Positions 21,628 through 31,485 of a stretch of DNA of 64,000 bases are shown piece after piece. Made by a program: the position numbers and the translations under genes. Numbering within the stretch: the stretch's first letter is position 1; every line of letters begins with the position of its first letter. The stretch covers positions 76,346,213 to 76,410,212 of the forward strand of contig NC_087064.1 of assembly GCF_963678635.1 (NCBI RefSeq). The letters are read 5' to 3'. The stretch is from Symsagittifera roscoffensis (lineage: Eukaryota; Xenacoelomorpha; Acoela; Convolutidae). A model generated the notes under the pieces. It had not been told where the DNA came from. It made no database searches and saw only the letters and a program-made list of their open reading frames with translations.

Positions 21628-24191
21628 AATTATTAATTTTTCTCCAACTCCTTTTTCTAGTAATCTCAAATCAAAACATAAACCCTTCCCCTCGTACAGG
21701 ACCACAAGATTTATTAGTAACACATTACGATTGTGAAGAAAATGAACAAGAAACAGAACCACAAGCTATAGAAATCACAGATGTAATAGCAACACTCTAT
21801 TCAAAAGCCCGAGCAACAACAGTTACAGGTTATAAATTCACAGCAACATTTTCCGAAAAGAAAGTACATTGTTCACAAGTCTCGAACGGAAACAAAAACC
21901 GACTTGACCATGAATCATTCTATCAGAGTAATATAGAACGTCTTTTACATCTCAATCCCGACGATTGTAAAAATGAATTACTTAGACTAAACATCACACA
22001 AAATAAAAACTCCGAAAGAAAGTTAGTTAACTTTCAAGTTTTTTCAGACTCTGTACATCAATCACAACTTGAAAGACACCAAGGACATATAAAACTAGAC
22101 GACAAATACCCGTATAACGGCGCACACGGACGATTAACCTATGACCTACACGATAAACATTGGATACCACACATTGGTATAAATAACCCATCAAACTGCA
22201 AAGCAGACACAAAAAATAAAGGATACCAAGAAATAATGTTTTTCGATTGGAAAATACAACTCGAAAAAATACAACTAACACGAGATTTATCAGATAATAC
22301 AATGATCTATCAAGGAATCCGATTACCTTGTAAAAATGATCAAGGTTATTGCGACCCTACAACGAGAACACAAGCAACAATTGTTTGGTTCCCCGAAGAT
22401 ACATGTACAACATTTCAAGTAGCAAAAATACACGCTCGTATGATAAAATTTCACGAAAAATATTTTATACAATCAATTCCATATGAACAAGTCCATCCAT
22501 CACGAAAACTAAGTTCTAATTTTAGAAACATAGACAATATAGAAAGTAAATTGACACGTTTTCAAATATATCAAGAAACAGAACTTGCATGTAAATACAG
22601 GAATCCACTTCACAGAACACAATACTCTGAAATATTAGTTGAATACGAAAAAGGATTCGACATGACCACTGGAAAAGTAAAAATCGACCCATATGCCACA
22701 GGTCATCCTCTAAACGAAGGAACATCCTATATACCAGTTAATTTTGAAAAAAGCAACGGACAACCTGGTGGACATCTAAAACCCCATGACACCAGAAGCA
22801 CACGCTTACAAGAATTATCACTAATGAATACTACATATTTCGGTAATATCCACTATGATATTCATTTAGATATGAAACTAGATTATACAATTAGCCGAAT
22901 TTTTCAAGAAATGTCACTCTCCGAATTAGAAACACTACACCAACTATGCGAATTAGAACGAACACAAATATTACAATCACTTGCACTAGCAGTATTAAAA
23001 ATACCCTATGCAGGATACTTATTATCTGGAAATAGATCAAATTTTTTAGACTATGAAGGAAACATCTTATGGTTTTATACTTGTACTAAAAAAGTATCAC
23101 CACTATACGTTTTTGAAGATAAAAGATGTTATAAAAGAATCCCTATCTTTTATAAGAATAAAGTACATTTCGTGGATACACTTTCACGAAGAACCTATTT
23201 CTGGGATACCGCAGTCCCATGTGGATCAGAAAACAGCCACAATGTAGTACAACTAAACCCTGATGAAAATAAATATTATCTTCTCACTCCATATCCCACA
23301 TTAATGCAATCACTCAAAAAATTTTCACCAGAAAGCATTCGCGCTATTGCTCGAAACCCAAATATAGACTTACAATCAATAGGAATCTATTCAAAATCAG
23401 ATATTCAACATCACATTAGAACACAACAATTCCAAGAATTATTAACACAAATGGACACTTTACAAAGACAATCAATAGACCAAAATTTACGCAAACTTGC
23501 AGAAACCGCAGGATTTGCCGATATCTACACGCAAGACTATAGCGGATATTTTAAAGACATTAAAGATTATATATATCTAAACGGTGAAAAATACCGTCCC
23601 CAAGATATATCACCAATTAACATTTTTAGCTTTGTTACACTCAAAAATGAGATCCTCGATTTTCTAGGATGGCCCTACTACATCTTAGAAAAATTGACTA
23701 TTTTATACGCAATGTTTAACTTTATTGGATTTCTTTTCTCACTTTTAAAAGGAATCTACAACACATGTGCTATACACACACAAGTAAACAGACAAGCAAG
23801 CGTAGCACGCATACTCTTTGCAGGATTTTTTGGAATCTTTTCTACATCTATAAACAAAATTCTTTTAGACGCACAAATAAAAGAATATAACACAAAAATA
23901 GCAACACGACAAAATACATACGACGAAGAACATAACAATGTAGACATAACGCCAACGGCACCACAATTACCACCCCTACCAAATAACCATCCACTATCCC
24001 TAGTCCCACGAAATTTTCGAAATTTAGCCATCACACATAATCCAAATTTTCGACTCACCACATCACAAAGTCCCATTCAACATATAATGACACACCAGTC
24101 ACAAGATGATAATACTTATGAACAAATTATTGAACAACCCCATACCACCGCTTTTCAGTCTCAAAATAATCATTTTTTTAGCCCACGATGA
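21615..24191 (+). CDS. env: Envelope-like transmembrane glycoprotein (858 residues)
   Basis: Probable cell-entry glycoprotein. It has a signal peptide (residues 1-18, ILKLLIFLQLLFLVIS), a large Cys-containing ectodomain with several N-glycosylation sites, one main membrane anchor (about 697-718) with a further hydrophobic stretch (about 733-747), and a ~110-residue cytoplasmic tail. The tail contains PTAP (780-783), the motif that recruits Tsg101 in retroviral budding. A region with GYLLSGNRS (467-475), a following Cys, RIPIFYKNKVHFVD and SRRTYFWD resembles, as far as I recall, glycoproteins of chuviruses (Jingchuvirales) that other retroelements have captured. It does not resemble the baculovirus-F-type env of insect errantiviruses. 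The stop overlaps the next ATG (ATGA, 24188-24191). Env identity by position and topology is solid; the source family is inference. Confidence 0.8.
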   Translation: MYILKLLIFLQLLFLVISNQNINPSPRTGPQDLLVTHYDCEENEQETEPQAIEITDVIATLYSKARATTVTGYKFTATFSEKKVHCSQVSNGNKNRLDHESFYQSNIERLLHLNPDDCKNELLRLNITQNKNSERKLVNFQVFSDSVHQSQLERHQGHIKLDDKYPYNGAHGRLTYDLHDKHWIPHIGINNPSNCKADTKNKGYQEIMFFDWKIQLEKIQLTRDLSDNTMIYQGIRLPCKNDQGYCDPTTRTQATIVWFPEDTCTTFQVAKIHARMIKFHEKYFIQSIPYEQVHPSRKLSSNFRNIDNIESKLTRFQIYQETELACKYRNPLHRTQYSEILVEYEKGFDMTTGKVKIDPYATGHPLNEGTSYIPVNFEKSNGQPGGHLKPHDTRSTRLQELSLMNTTYFGNIHYDIHLDMKLDYTISRIFQEMSLSELETLHQLCELERTQILQSLALAVLKIPYAGYLLSGNRSNFLDYEGNILWFYTCTKKVSPLYVFEDKRCYKRIPIFYKNKVHFVDTLSRRTYFWDTAVPCGSENSHNVVQLNPDENKYYLLTPYPTLMQSLKKFSPESIRAIARNPNIDLQSIGIYSKSDIQHHIRTQQFQELLTQMDTLQRQSIDQNLRKLAETAGFADIYTQDYSGYFKDIKDYIYLNGEKYRPQDISPINIFSFVTLKNEILDFLGWPYYILEKLTILYAMFNFIGFLFSLLKGIYNTCAIHTQVNRQASVARILFAGFFGIFSTSINKILLDAQIKEYNTKIATRQNTYDEEHNNVDITPTAPQLPPLPNNHPLSLVPRNFRNLAITHNPNFRLTTSQSPIQHIMTHQSQDDNTYEQIIEQPHTTAFQSQNNHFFSPR

Positions 24192-25993
24192 GCCGCCAAC
24201 TTGGATCACTACACCGATCAAATTCCCACCCAACCAATCTTACCTCTCCAATCCCAATAATACCACTTTTTGCTTTTCCGCCACCCGATTTTCCACCTAG
24301 TAATGTAACATCAGGCATGAATTCCGACACTAATTCACACATCTCAGTTTTATATTCCATCTCACAACTCAATAACCCGAATATTGAAACCCCCGATGAA
24401 TTTGCCGACTCAGAACCATCCCCATCCAATAATTTTCATAACTCTTCTAATTTTTCTCAACCCCCTTTTCAACCCATATTATCCAATAACCCTGACCCAA
24501 TCACTCCCACACCCTCTTATGCTTCCCAAGTTACCCCAACCTACTCCTCATACCATTCTGACCAATCATCTCATTCTCCAGACACCCCCCGAATCTCCCC
24601 AGAGCTAGATAATTTTATTACCCTCCAACAACAACCCTACCACCTTAATACCCCAACCATAAACCAAATCTCCTCCACAATAAATTCATCCAACCCCCCT
24701 ACCCCTACACCCTCTTCAAATTATACTGAATCATTAGCACCATCATCCACATCAACTGAATCTTCACTCAACACTAATAGAGCTTACCGCACTTTTAAAA
24801 GAAAGTTCCCCAACCATCCTTTCCCAGCAAAACCAGGAACAGCCCGTGAATACATCAACCACCCCAAGCATACTAACACAAAAGAATTTTTAGCCATCAC
24901 CTTACCCTCATTCCCACAATACACCTTAAACACCCCCCACGACACTAACGAAACACGCAACTTTGTAGATGAATACGTTTTAATGCCCACTCTCTCTTGG
25001 ACCTCATATTATCATTTTACCAACCCTCTTTGCTTACCTTTACCTAACACTCACATCGATATAGAGCGAAATACGGACATGCTATATCGACTCACTACAC
25101 CACTAACCGCTAGACAATTTACTTACGTTGGATATAAAAAATCACTAAAAACACACACTGCACCTAGAGCTAACGAATATACACTCGAATACTATGATCA
25201 CAACATCATCAGAGCTAACCAAGATCAATTCTTAGACGACGATCGCTTCGCTAATCCACAAATTACAGAGAAATTTTTCATCAAGACACCATATATATTT
25301 ACACTAAACATCTTCGACCGAAAGTTTGATCACATTATTTCAGAAGCACTAACAGACACACAAGCATACGAAAGTTTTAAAGAACGCTTCCAAATATTTT
25401 CACTAACCTTTCATTTCCTTGCACCACACGAAAGAGATTTACACTGCTCACACGATATTATGTTGCGCACTAAACAAACCCACACATATAGTTATTATCG
25501 CTTCATCCAAAATCACTTTGACCTACACACACCCTCTAGAGAACCACACCATCGTTTTCAATTCATTAATTCCAAATACACTTCACCATTTTTCCTAAAT
25601 TTCACATATTGTATTAAAGACACTAACCTCCATGGTATTCTTCGTAATTATGACCCCATAACCCAAATGTACATCTTCTGTCCAATCACCAAGACCTTCA
25701 ACGCCGAAGAATCCCGACCCTTCCTTATCCCGCACGAGTTTGTACAACCTATAGAAATCCCAATTTTAGAATTCATCCACAACACTAAATTCAATCACAA
25801 ATTATATAATCTAATCCAAAACACACCTTATGAGTTTGCAGTTGGCACTGAAGAACTAACCACTATCAAGGCACTTCAATTGCTTTGGCCACTGCTTCAG
25901 ACTAAAAATATCATCCGCATCTTAGCTAAACTACTAACAACTTCAGAACTAATTCACGACATCTTCCCCCACGGTTTTTTCCCCGACGACTAA
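24188..25993 (+). CDS. Unknown 601-residue ORF downstream of env
   Basis: Not recognised. Residues 1-195 are Pro/Ser/Thr/Asn-rich and probably disordered. Residues about 200-600 look globular, rich in aromatic residues, His and Leu (for example YRTFKRKFPNHPF, FDRKFDHIISEAL, and a Leu-rich C-terminal helix region), with no signal peptide or membrane segment. It starts within the env stop (ATGA), so it is probably made by coupled translation from the env mRNA. Base use differs from gag-pol and env: this ORF is distinctly C-rich. Position after env fits an accessory or regulatory protein. It is uninterrupted over 1.8 kb in a G-poor, A/C-rich strand, where stop codons are rarer by composition, so coding is likely but not certain. 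Confidence 0.7.
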   Translation: MSRQLGSLHRSNSHPTNLTSPIPIIPLFAFPPPDFPPSNVTSGMNSDTNSHISVLYSISQLNNPNIETPDEFADSEPSPSNNFHNSSNFSQPPFQPILSNNPDPITPTPSYASQVTPTYSSYHSDQSSHSPDTPRISPELDNFITLQQQPYHLNTPTINQISSTINSSNPPTPTPSSNYTESLAPSSTSTESSLNTNRAYRTFKRKFPNHPFPAKPGTAREYINHPKHTNTKEFLAITLPSFPQYTLNTPHDTNETRNFVDEYVLMPTLSWTSYYHFTNPLCLPLPNTHIDIERNTDMLYRLTTPLTARQFTYVGYKKSLKTHTAPRANEYTLEYYDHNIIRANQDQFLDDDRFANPQITEKFFIKTPYIFTLNIFDRKFDHIISEALTDTQAYESFKERFQIFSLTFHFLAPHERDLHCSHDIMLRTKQTHTYSYYRFIQNHFDLHTPSREPHHRFQFINSKYTSPFFLNFTYCIKDTNLHGILRNYDPITQMYIFCPITKTFNAEESRPFLIPHEFVQPIEIPILEFIHNTKFNHKLYNLIQNTPYEFAVGTEELTTIKALQLLWPLLQTKNIIRILAKLLTTSELIHDIFPHGFFPDD

Positions 25994-25996
25994 CAG

Positions 25997-26075
25997 GTAA
26001 GTATGAATTAAATGAATATTACTAACTAATTAAAATATTAAAAAACTCACCATACTTTATTCATGTTTTTTTTAG
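25997..26075 (+). other. Possible 79-nt intron just after the last ORF
   Basis: Donor ACAG|GTAAGTAT matches the consensus very well, and the acceptor follows a T-run (TTTTTTTTAG|A). It lies four nucleotides after the stop of the 601-residue ORF. If used, splicing occurs in the 3' untranslated region. The element copy integrated here is unspliced at this point. Confidence 0.4.
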
Positions 26076-27600
26076 ATTTTTAGCCTTCATCCGACAATCA
26101 CCTACAAAAACCACAAAAGACAAATAAAAATCGCAAATTTCATCAAACAGATTTCAAAAATTCTATTAATCTCTTACACTTATAAATTTATATATTTAAT
26201 ACCAATGCAGTAAATTCATTTCTAAAATTTTCCCCACAAGCAGTAAATCTAATTATAATGAAAATTTGTAACTTAAAATTCCCCCATAACTAGCAGTAAA
26301 TTTCCAAATTCTATGCAGTAAATTAATAAAATGCAATTGCAGTACTAACCTTTTGATATTCTCATTCATTCGCACAGAAGTTCTATCCACACTCGCACAG
26401 CTCGCCCACGAAGAATTGTTTAAAATAATGAATTTCAGTTTCAAGTTTTCACACTCAACAACTCTAACATATAATAACATGTTTCAAACTTTCCTTTAAC
26501 CCGGTTGGAAAAGAATCATATACTAAACAAAACTAACCAACGCAGCTTACTAAATACCACAAATCATAGAATAACAGCATGACTAAGAAAAGGAAACCAA
26601 CGGTACCCAAACCGGATTAACCCAGTTTAAAACTGGATAATTTATTCTTTTGAAGACTATTATAAAGTCTAAGAAAGAAATAATAAAACACAAAAAAGTC
26701 GAAATACAAACCCATACCACAAACAATTTGATTTTTGGAAAAAGGACATAACCAACAAGACATAAGAAAAACCACAACAAACCCAACATAAAACGTTGTC
26801 ACATAACAGGACCCCTCACAAAAACCGCATGAAATCATACTCTCACTCCTGGCCTAACCCACCAGGAAGGACGTCCTGAGCATGCTCTATAGCCGGCCTA
26901 ACCCACCGTGCTACATCCACGCTTTGTGACCACACCTCTATTTTTAATAAGAGCTACTCAAGTGTGAGTAACTCTTCAAAATAACCGAACTAAAACAAAA
27001 AGCTTTTGTGAAAACAACTAACTAAAATCATAATTAAAAAATATTAAACTAATAAATGTTTTATAAAATGTAAATTACATTATGCAATACATAGATCAGA
27101 ATACAACACCAAGGACGAACATCTAAAGACAAAACGACCCCACTACACTCGAGAGAGAATGACCAACCACAATCGATATGCCACTCACAATCACAACTCA
27201 AAGGATTTAGAGTACGACTTGACTTCGCAGAAAAGGACTTCATTGAACTAGACCAATGACCACCTCGATGTTCAAGTATACGTACAGATCCGAGTAACCA
27301 GGCATCCCCTCCACGCACAATCTCCACGCCATTCCCAAACTAGATCAGACACAAAAGAAGTTCTCCACGCAGAACAGAAAAACCTGACATAGCCAACCAT
27401 TCTGAAATCAGATTTGAGTTTGTTGCGAAGACTTAGTCGTTGCCACTAGAAGACACAACGTCTTATGTCTCTAACTCCAGCTTCCTGGAACTTCTTTAAC
27501 AAAAAGGAAACAGAAGAAATAAGATGTTCGCCAAACACCAACTTCCATCATCCATCCTTCGAATTGCAGAAGAACTATTCTAAAAAACTCTGTAAAACCC

Positions 27601-27607
27601 GGATGGG
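27601..27607 (+). other. Likely polypurine tract before the 3' LTR
   Basis: GGATGGG abuts the LTR start TGG. It is short and interrupted by one T. A longer A/G run at about 27512-27535 (AAAAAGGAAACAGAAGAAAT) could be an additional tract. Confidence 0.4.
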
Positions 27608-28017
27608 TGGAACCTGATCTAAACTACATTTTATGATTGGATAAATTAGATATTTTACCAATGTAAAGTATTTAATATTAACCAATCATGATCCATCTAA
27701 CTAACAACCCACTTATTTGTAAGTGCTGAAGTTACTTGTAATTTCAGCACCAGAGAGATTTGAATTTAACTTAGAAATTAGTTGGACTCTCCCGAGCACT
27801 TCAGCAGCCGCAATAAACCAGTATACCCTAGATCTATTGAGCCTAGCAGAGACTAGTTAAACAACCTGAGACTAGATAGTATAAGAGTAAGATTAGGATC
27901 GGTATTAGACTAAGAAGTTGCACGAATCTATCCGGCCGAAAATAAGATAGCGTGACGAGCAGACGGTGTACCCTATCCGAAATTACTCTATGAGTTAGCC
28001 AACTCGGTCCTAACTCA
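27608..28017 (+). repeat. 3' LTR of the large element
   Basis: 410 bp, same sequence as 9145-9554; ends CTAACTCA and is followed at once by CTGT. Confidence 0.95.
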
Positions 28018-28021
28018 CTGT
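28018..28021. repeat. Target-site duplication CTGT, right copy
   Basis: Pairs with 9141-9144. Confidence 0.9.
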
Positions 28022-28784
28022 TGCCAAGTACGTTATTCTTAAAATTATGAACAAGTAATATAATAGATCATGTAAAAAAAATGAATTTAAAACAAAAATT
28101 GTGATTTAGTTGGATATTTGTGACGTAAACTAAGTTTTTCAGAACTAATTTAACGAAAAATCTCATAATCAGAAAGGGAAACACCTGTGACATGGGAAGG
28201 AGTGCGATATTATATTAAATCCGTTTCGGCCGTCATTCGGGCTAAACTTTTCGTTTGTCAAGAAGACTTAGCTCAAATTTTTTTATACGGAAACTGAATT
28301 TTACGCGACTTGAAATCATTTGATGTGTGCGGTACGCGGTACTTCAATTTTAATTTACTTTTAAACGGGCCCTATGAGGGAGTGATTGCAAGAAGAAAAC
28401 CCAAAACTCAATCTTTGTCAGTCGCGCTTCGAAATGCTTTTTCAACCACTTTCATGGGAACAGCGAACATTCTGCGCGACTTGCAAGCCACAAGCTACGG
28501 TTGTCTTTCTCTGTAATCAAACATTTGAAAGGATGTTTTAATTTGACTCGTCAATGGGCCAAAGCAAACTTCATTCAAGATGCGTTTCTAATAATTCCCC
28601 CTGGTCAAAAAATGTTCTTTCCGGTTTGCGTCTATGGGAAATTTCTAGTTATGTATAAACGTATTGAAAATTTTTCTATCTTTTACGCGAAGGTGCTTGA
28701 TACAGATAGCCTTTGTTAGATCTGCGGGTTTTAAGTATTTAAGTTCAAAACAAAAAATTTCACTCAAATATGAATCTAAATGAA
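28022..28784. other. GPCR intron sequence, no gene seen
   Basis: Two overlapping + strand ORFs (28310-28516 and 28501-28719) resemble nothing I know and lie in different frames. Confidence 0.4.
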
Positions 28785-29320
28785 AACAAGACTGCTCGTA
28801 TCAGGGAAGAGCCCTGAATGTTCCGACTGCCTTTTAAGGTTTATGGAGCAGTAATAACATTAAAAAATTCAATGAAATAAAACAAAATGAAAAAAAAATT
28901 TCTAAAATTTGAATTTTTTAAATGAAAATCATCCCCCCACACGCCATATAAAGTACAAAAGCATAGATTTCGCTCCTTGTAACAAATCAATTATGGCAAA
29001 TGAGCTTCTTTCAACCAGTTTGGAACGATTTCTAAGACGGATTAAATCTCCGCTTACGCGTTAATAGCGCGAAATATATCGCGCGTTAATTGTCCCAAAT
29101 TGGCCAAAATGGCAATCTTTAAACCCCCACAACTTGACAAAAAATGATCACAGGTAAAATATCTTTTCAAATTTAGGCTCAGGACAACAATAGCTTTCGA
29201 ATGATATAAAAAATTTCCGCCAAAAATGGCTAGTTAAAAAGTCGAAATTTGTCTGAAGAAAAAAATAACCCACCCCGAGCACAAATATTCCGTTACTTTC
29301 GTATCGAAAGTCGGAACAAT
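28785..29320 (-). repeat. Interspersed repeat R1, minus-oriented copy (~536 bp)
   Basis: Reverse-complement match to 53361-53900 over the full length with moderate divergence. Read in family orientation it begins ATTGTTCCGACTTTCG, carries a GCGCGA...TCGCGC stem in the middle and a CAGGG...CCCTG stem near the end, and stops at ...GTCTTGTT. No coding capacity. The class is unknown. Confidence 0.8.
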
Positions 29321-29483
29321 TATTGATAGATATAAGCACAAACTTGAGTAACTCATAAATTTGAAGATCGTAAATGGAGAGTATTTGGTTTTTAAGAAAT
29401 ATATCCTCTGAGCTGTCTTAAGGTTTCCGAATATATATGAACTTTATAATTTTCTTTTGCACGATGAAAATTGGTTTAAGACT

Positions 29484-29493
29484 CGAGTAGCTG
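29484..29493. repeat. 10-bp target-site duplication CGAGTAGCTG, left copy
   Basis: The same ten bases occur at 29955-29964 on the other side of the element. Confidence 0.75.
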
Positions 29494-29954
29494 GGGTGCC
29501 GGACATCAAGCCGACGAGACTTCAAGCTGAATCGTAAAATTAGGGACTTCAAGCCGAAAATTTTCTCATTAAGTGATGAAGTAGGATTAATTTGAAAACC
29601 TTTTTAAAGAATTTCCTACTTATATGATCTTTTTTCAGTAATTATTCGTTTTTTTTAAAATAAAATTTACGCCCTCAAATGATGTTTAGGAAAGTTGAAA
29701 TATAAAACACGGTTTGAAGGCAATTTTCTTGTTTATAATTTATGCATTTCAAAAACCGTCTGAAATTATTATCGAATGCCAATCCTAAGTGATTCATTGT
29801 CATGAATAACGCTAATTATGGACTAAACTTGCCTGAAGTTTTGAAAAGCAACGTTTTACAGATGAAAAAATTGTAATTTGAGGTGCTTGTAAAGTTTAAA
29901 TTTCGGCCTGAAGTCCCTTCGGCTTGAAGTCCCGTCGGCTTGTTGTCCTAGACC
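29494..29954. mobile_element. Non-autonomous Mutator-type MITE (461 bp)
   Basis: Flanked by a perfect 10-bp duplication, the size typical of Mutator-like transposases. The terminal inverted repeats (29494-29560 and about 29905-29954) are themselves built of repeated GGGACTTCAAGCCGA-like units. No coding capacity. Confidence 0.7.
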
Positions 29955-29964
29955 CGAGTAGCTG

Positions 29965-30780
29965 CAGCATCCATATACATATAAAAAGATAAAACGATGC
30001 AAAGTATCCATGAAGCCGTGAATGCATAAGATTTTCATTAATTTCACTGAGAGCGTTCAAAAGGAAAATGGGTCGATAGTTATTTTCACACATTTTTGTA
30101 CCATTTTTTTGCAACGGGAACATTTTTGCTGGTGTAAGTTTTACAGAAAAAACCCCCTCTTCAAAGGATAAATTTGTCAAATCAGTTAATATGGGAGGTA
30201 TGAACGGAGCCGATAAATTTAGCAGTGGAATATTTATGTTAACGTCAACTGAACGTTTGGCAATTGGCTAATTATATCATTAAGCTCAATCGTTGTTGTG
30301 AACTTCAGAAAAAATGCGATATTGATTTCCTTTGGAATGATTAGTTCTTCTCTATGTTCAATTTTTTCTTGTATCTGTTGGCCCATATTAACGAAAAAGT
30401 GATTGAATTTCTCTTTCACGATTGTTTTTGAAGACACATCTCCAACATTTTTACACTAATCAACTATGGGAATTAACGCCTCATTGTATCTTTTTCTCTT
30501 AACTCATTTAGTAACTTTAAGGTCTGCCTGGAATCTCCGATACATTTAGTGAACTTATTATTATAAAATATATTGCGTATAGTTTTATCTTATGCTCGAC
30601 AGTGACTCGGGCCATCTTAAACCTAGTTAATTTATTTATTTTGTTGTTTTCTCCCACACCCAAACTTGGTCTATTTTTTTTTCGTTTTTTAGTTCCTCGT
30701 GCGGTTGTAAACCATGAAGGAAGGTTGCGTTTGCTACTTTTACCTTTTCTGAAGGACGCAAATCGATTGGAAGTTTTTAA
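29965..30780 (-). pseudogene. Non-LTR retrotransposon (LINE) ORF2 relic
   Basis: Degenerate reverse-transcriptase N-terminal region. On the minus strand, in shifting frames, are a PWF-type motif with downstream basic helix (about 30560-30760), NHFFVNMGQQI (about 30400; usual form FNDYFSNIG), and NNYRPIFLLNALSEINENLM (usual form NYRPISLLS..SKIFEKLM; about 30040-30090). Frameshifts and stops separate these blocks, so it is dead. The 3' end is interrupted by the MITE target at 29964. Confidence 0.75.
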
Positions 30781-31475
30781 TTTAAATGCCTTAAAGTTCG
30801 CTGAAGCTGGGTTCAGCATTATTCGTTGTGATTAAGTTTTGCAATCTCTGATTAAGGAGAAAAAAAAAGAATTTCTCCACCAGGGTAGAGGATTTTGCCA
30901 AAGAGGTATCACAATAAGTTTGCATATTTTTTTCTGCACTTGGTTTGAAGTAAAAACTCGTTTCAACTGGGAAAATGATCAGCAAATTCACGATTTTTTA
31001 GAACAATGAAATATTGTCGATGTCTGTAACTGCAAAATACAGGTTTTTGACTCATTGGCTATACCAGTCGCCGTTTTCACTAGTAAATCGAATTCATAAG
31101 ATTTTAGTGTTTTTTAATAGCTTTGACTGCTAATATTCTTTTCAATGTTTTGATATTTTGAAATGTTTTGAAATCTCCGCAAAAACAAGTCGTGGTTTTA
31201 GGGGTTTTGATTCAAGTAGTGAATCCAAATCTTCAATGAACTTTAACTTGTTTTTTTTCTAGGTGGATTAAAAATAAGCGTCAACATAAAAGCATAGTTT
31301 TTATAGGTAATTTTAACTGAAATTGGGTAGCTACTCGATTATATTGCATCCAATTATAGCTTAAATAATTACCCCTCCCCTTTGCGTGACTTAGATCTAG
31401 GCGTGACTTAGATCTTTATTGAGTAAACTCACTTATAACTAATGCCTTATGATCATCATATTCATTGAGCCAGGT
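30781..31475. other. GPCR intron sequence, no gene seen
   Basis: No recognisable coding or RNA feature. The 10-bp MULE target copy starts at its right end. Confidence 0.4.
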
Positions 31476-31485
31476 CTTACTAAGG
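31476..31485. repeat. 10-bp target-site duplication CTTACTAAGG, left copy
   Basis: Repeated exactly at 32276-32285. Confidence 0.8.

Larger units (their letters stand above)
25994..27607 (+). other. 1.6-kb non-coding 3' region of the element
   Basis: Stops in all sense frames. It holds a good intron-like pair just after the ORF stop (25997-26075), short direct repeats such as GGCCTAACCCACC (twice near 26850-26920), and scattered minus-strand ORFs of no recognised content. Such a long tail could hold export or packaging signals. Confidence 0.5.
9145..28017 (+). mobile_element. Complete 18.9-kb env-bearing Ty3/gypsy (Metaviridae-like) endogenous retroelement
   Basis: Bounded by two 410-bp TG...CA LTRs with no difference I can see, and flanked by CTGT duplications: a recent single insertion. 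Internal order: PBS, 77-residue ORF, structured leader, 155-residue ORF, gag-pol (2740 residues), two short hydrophobic ORFs, an ATG-less Q/S/P-rich region, 858-residue envelope-like glycoprotein, 601-residue unknown ORF, 1.6-kb non-coding tail. Domain order RT-RNase H-integrase is that of Ty3/gypsy. At nearly 19 kb it is about two to three times the usual 5-9 kb for env-bearing gypsy elements. It sits antisense inside the last intron of the GPCR gene. A second, decayed copy begins at 59607. Confidence 0.95.

Noticed and set aside
30602-30835. Plus-strand ORF at 30.6 kb
   Set aside because: It is the antisense of the LINE relic read in a chance frame.
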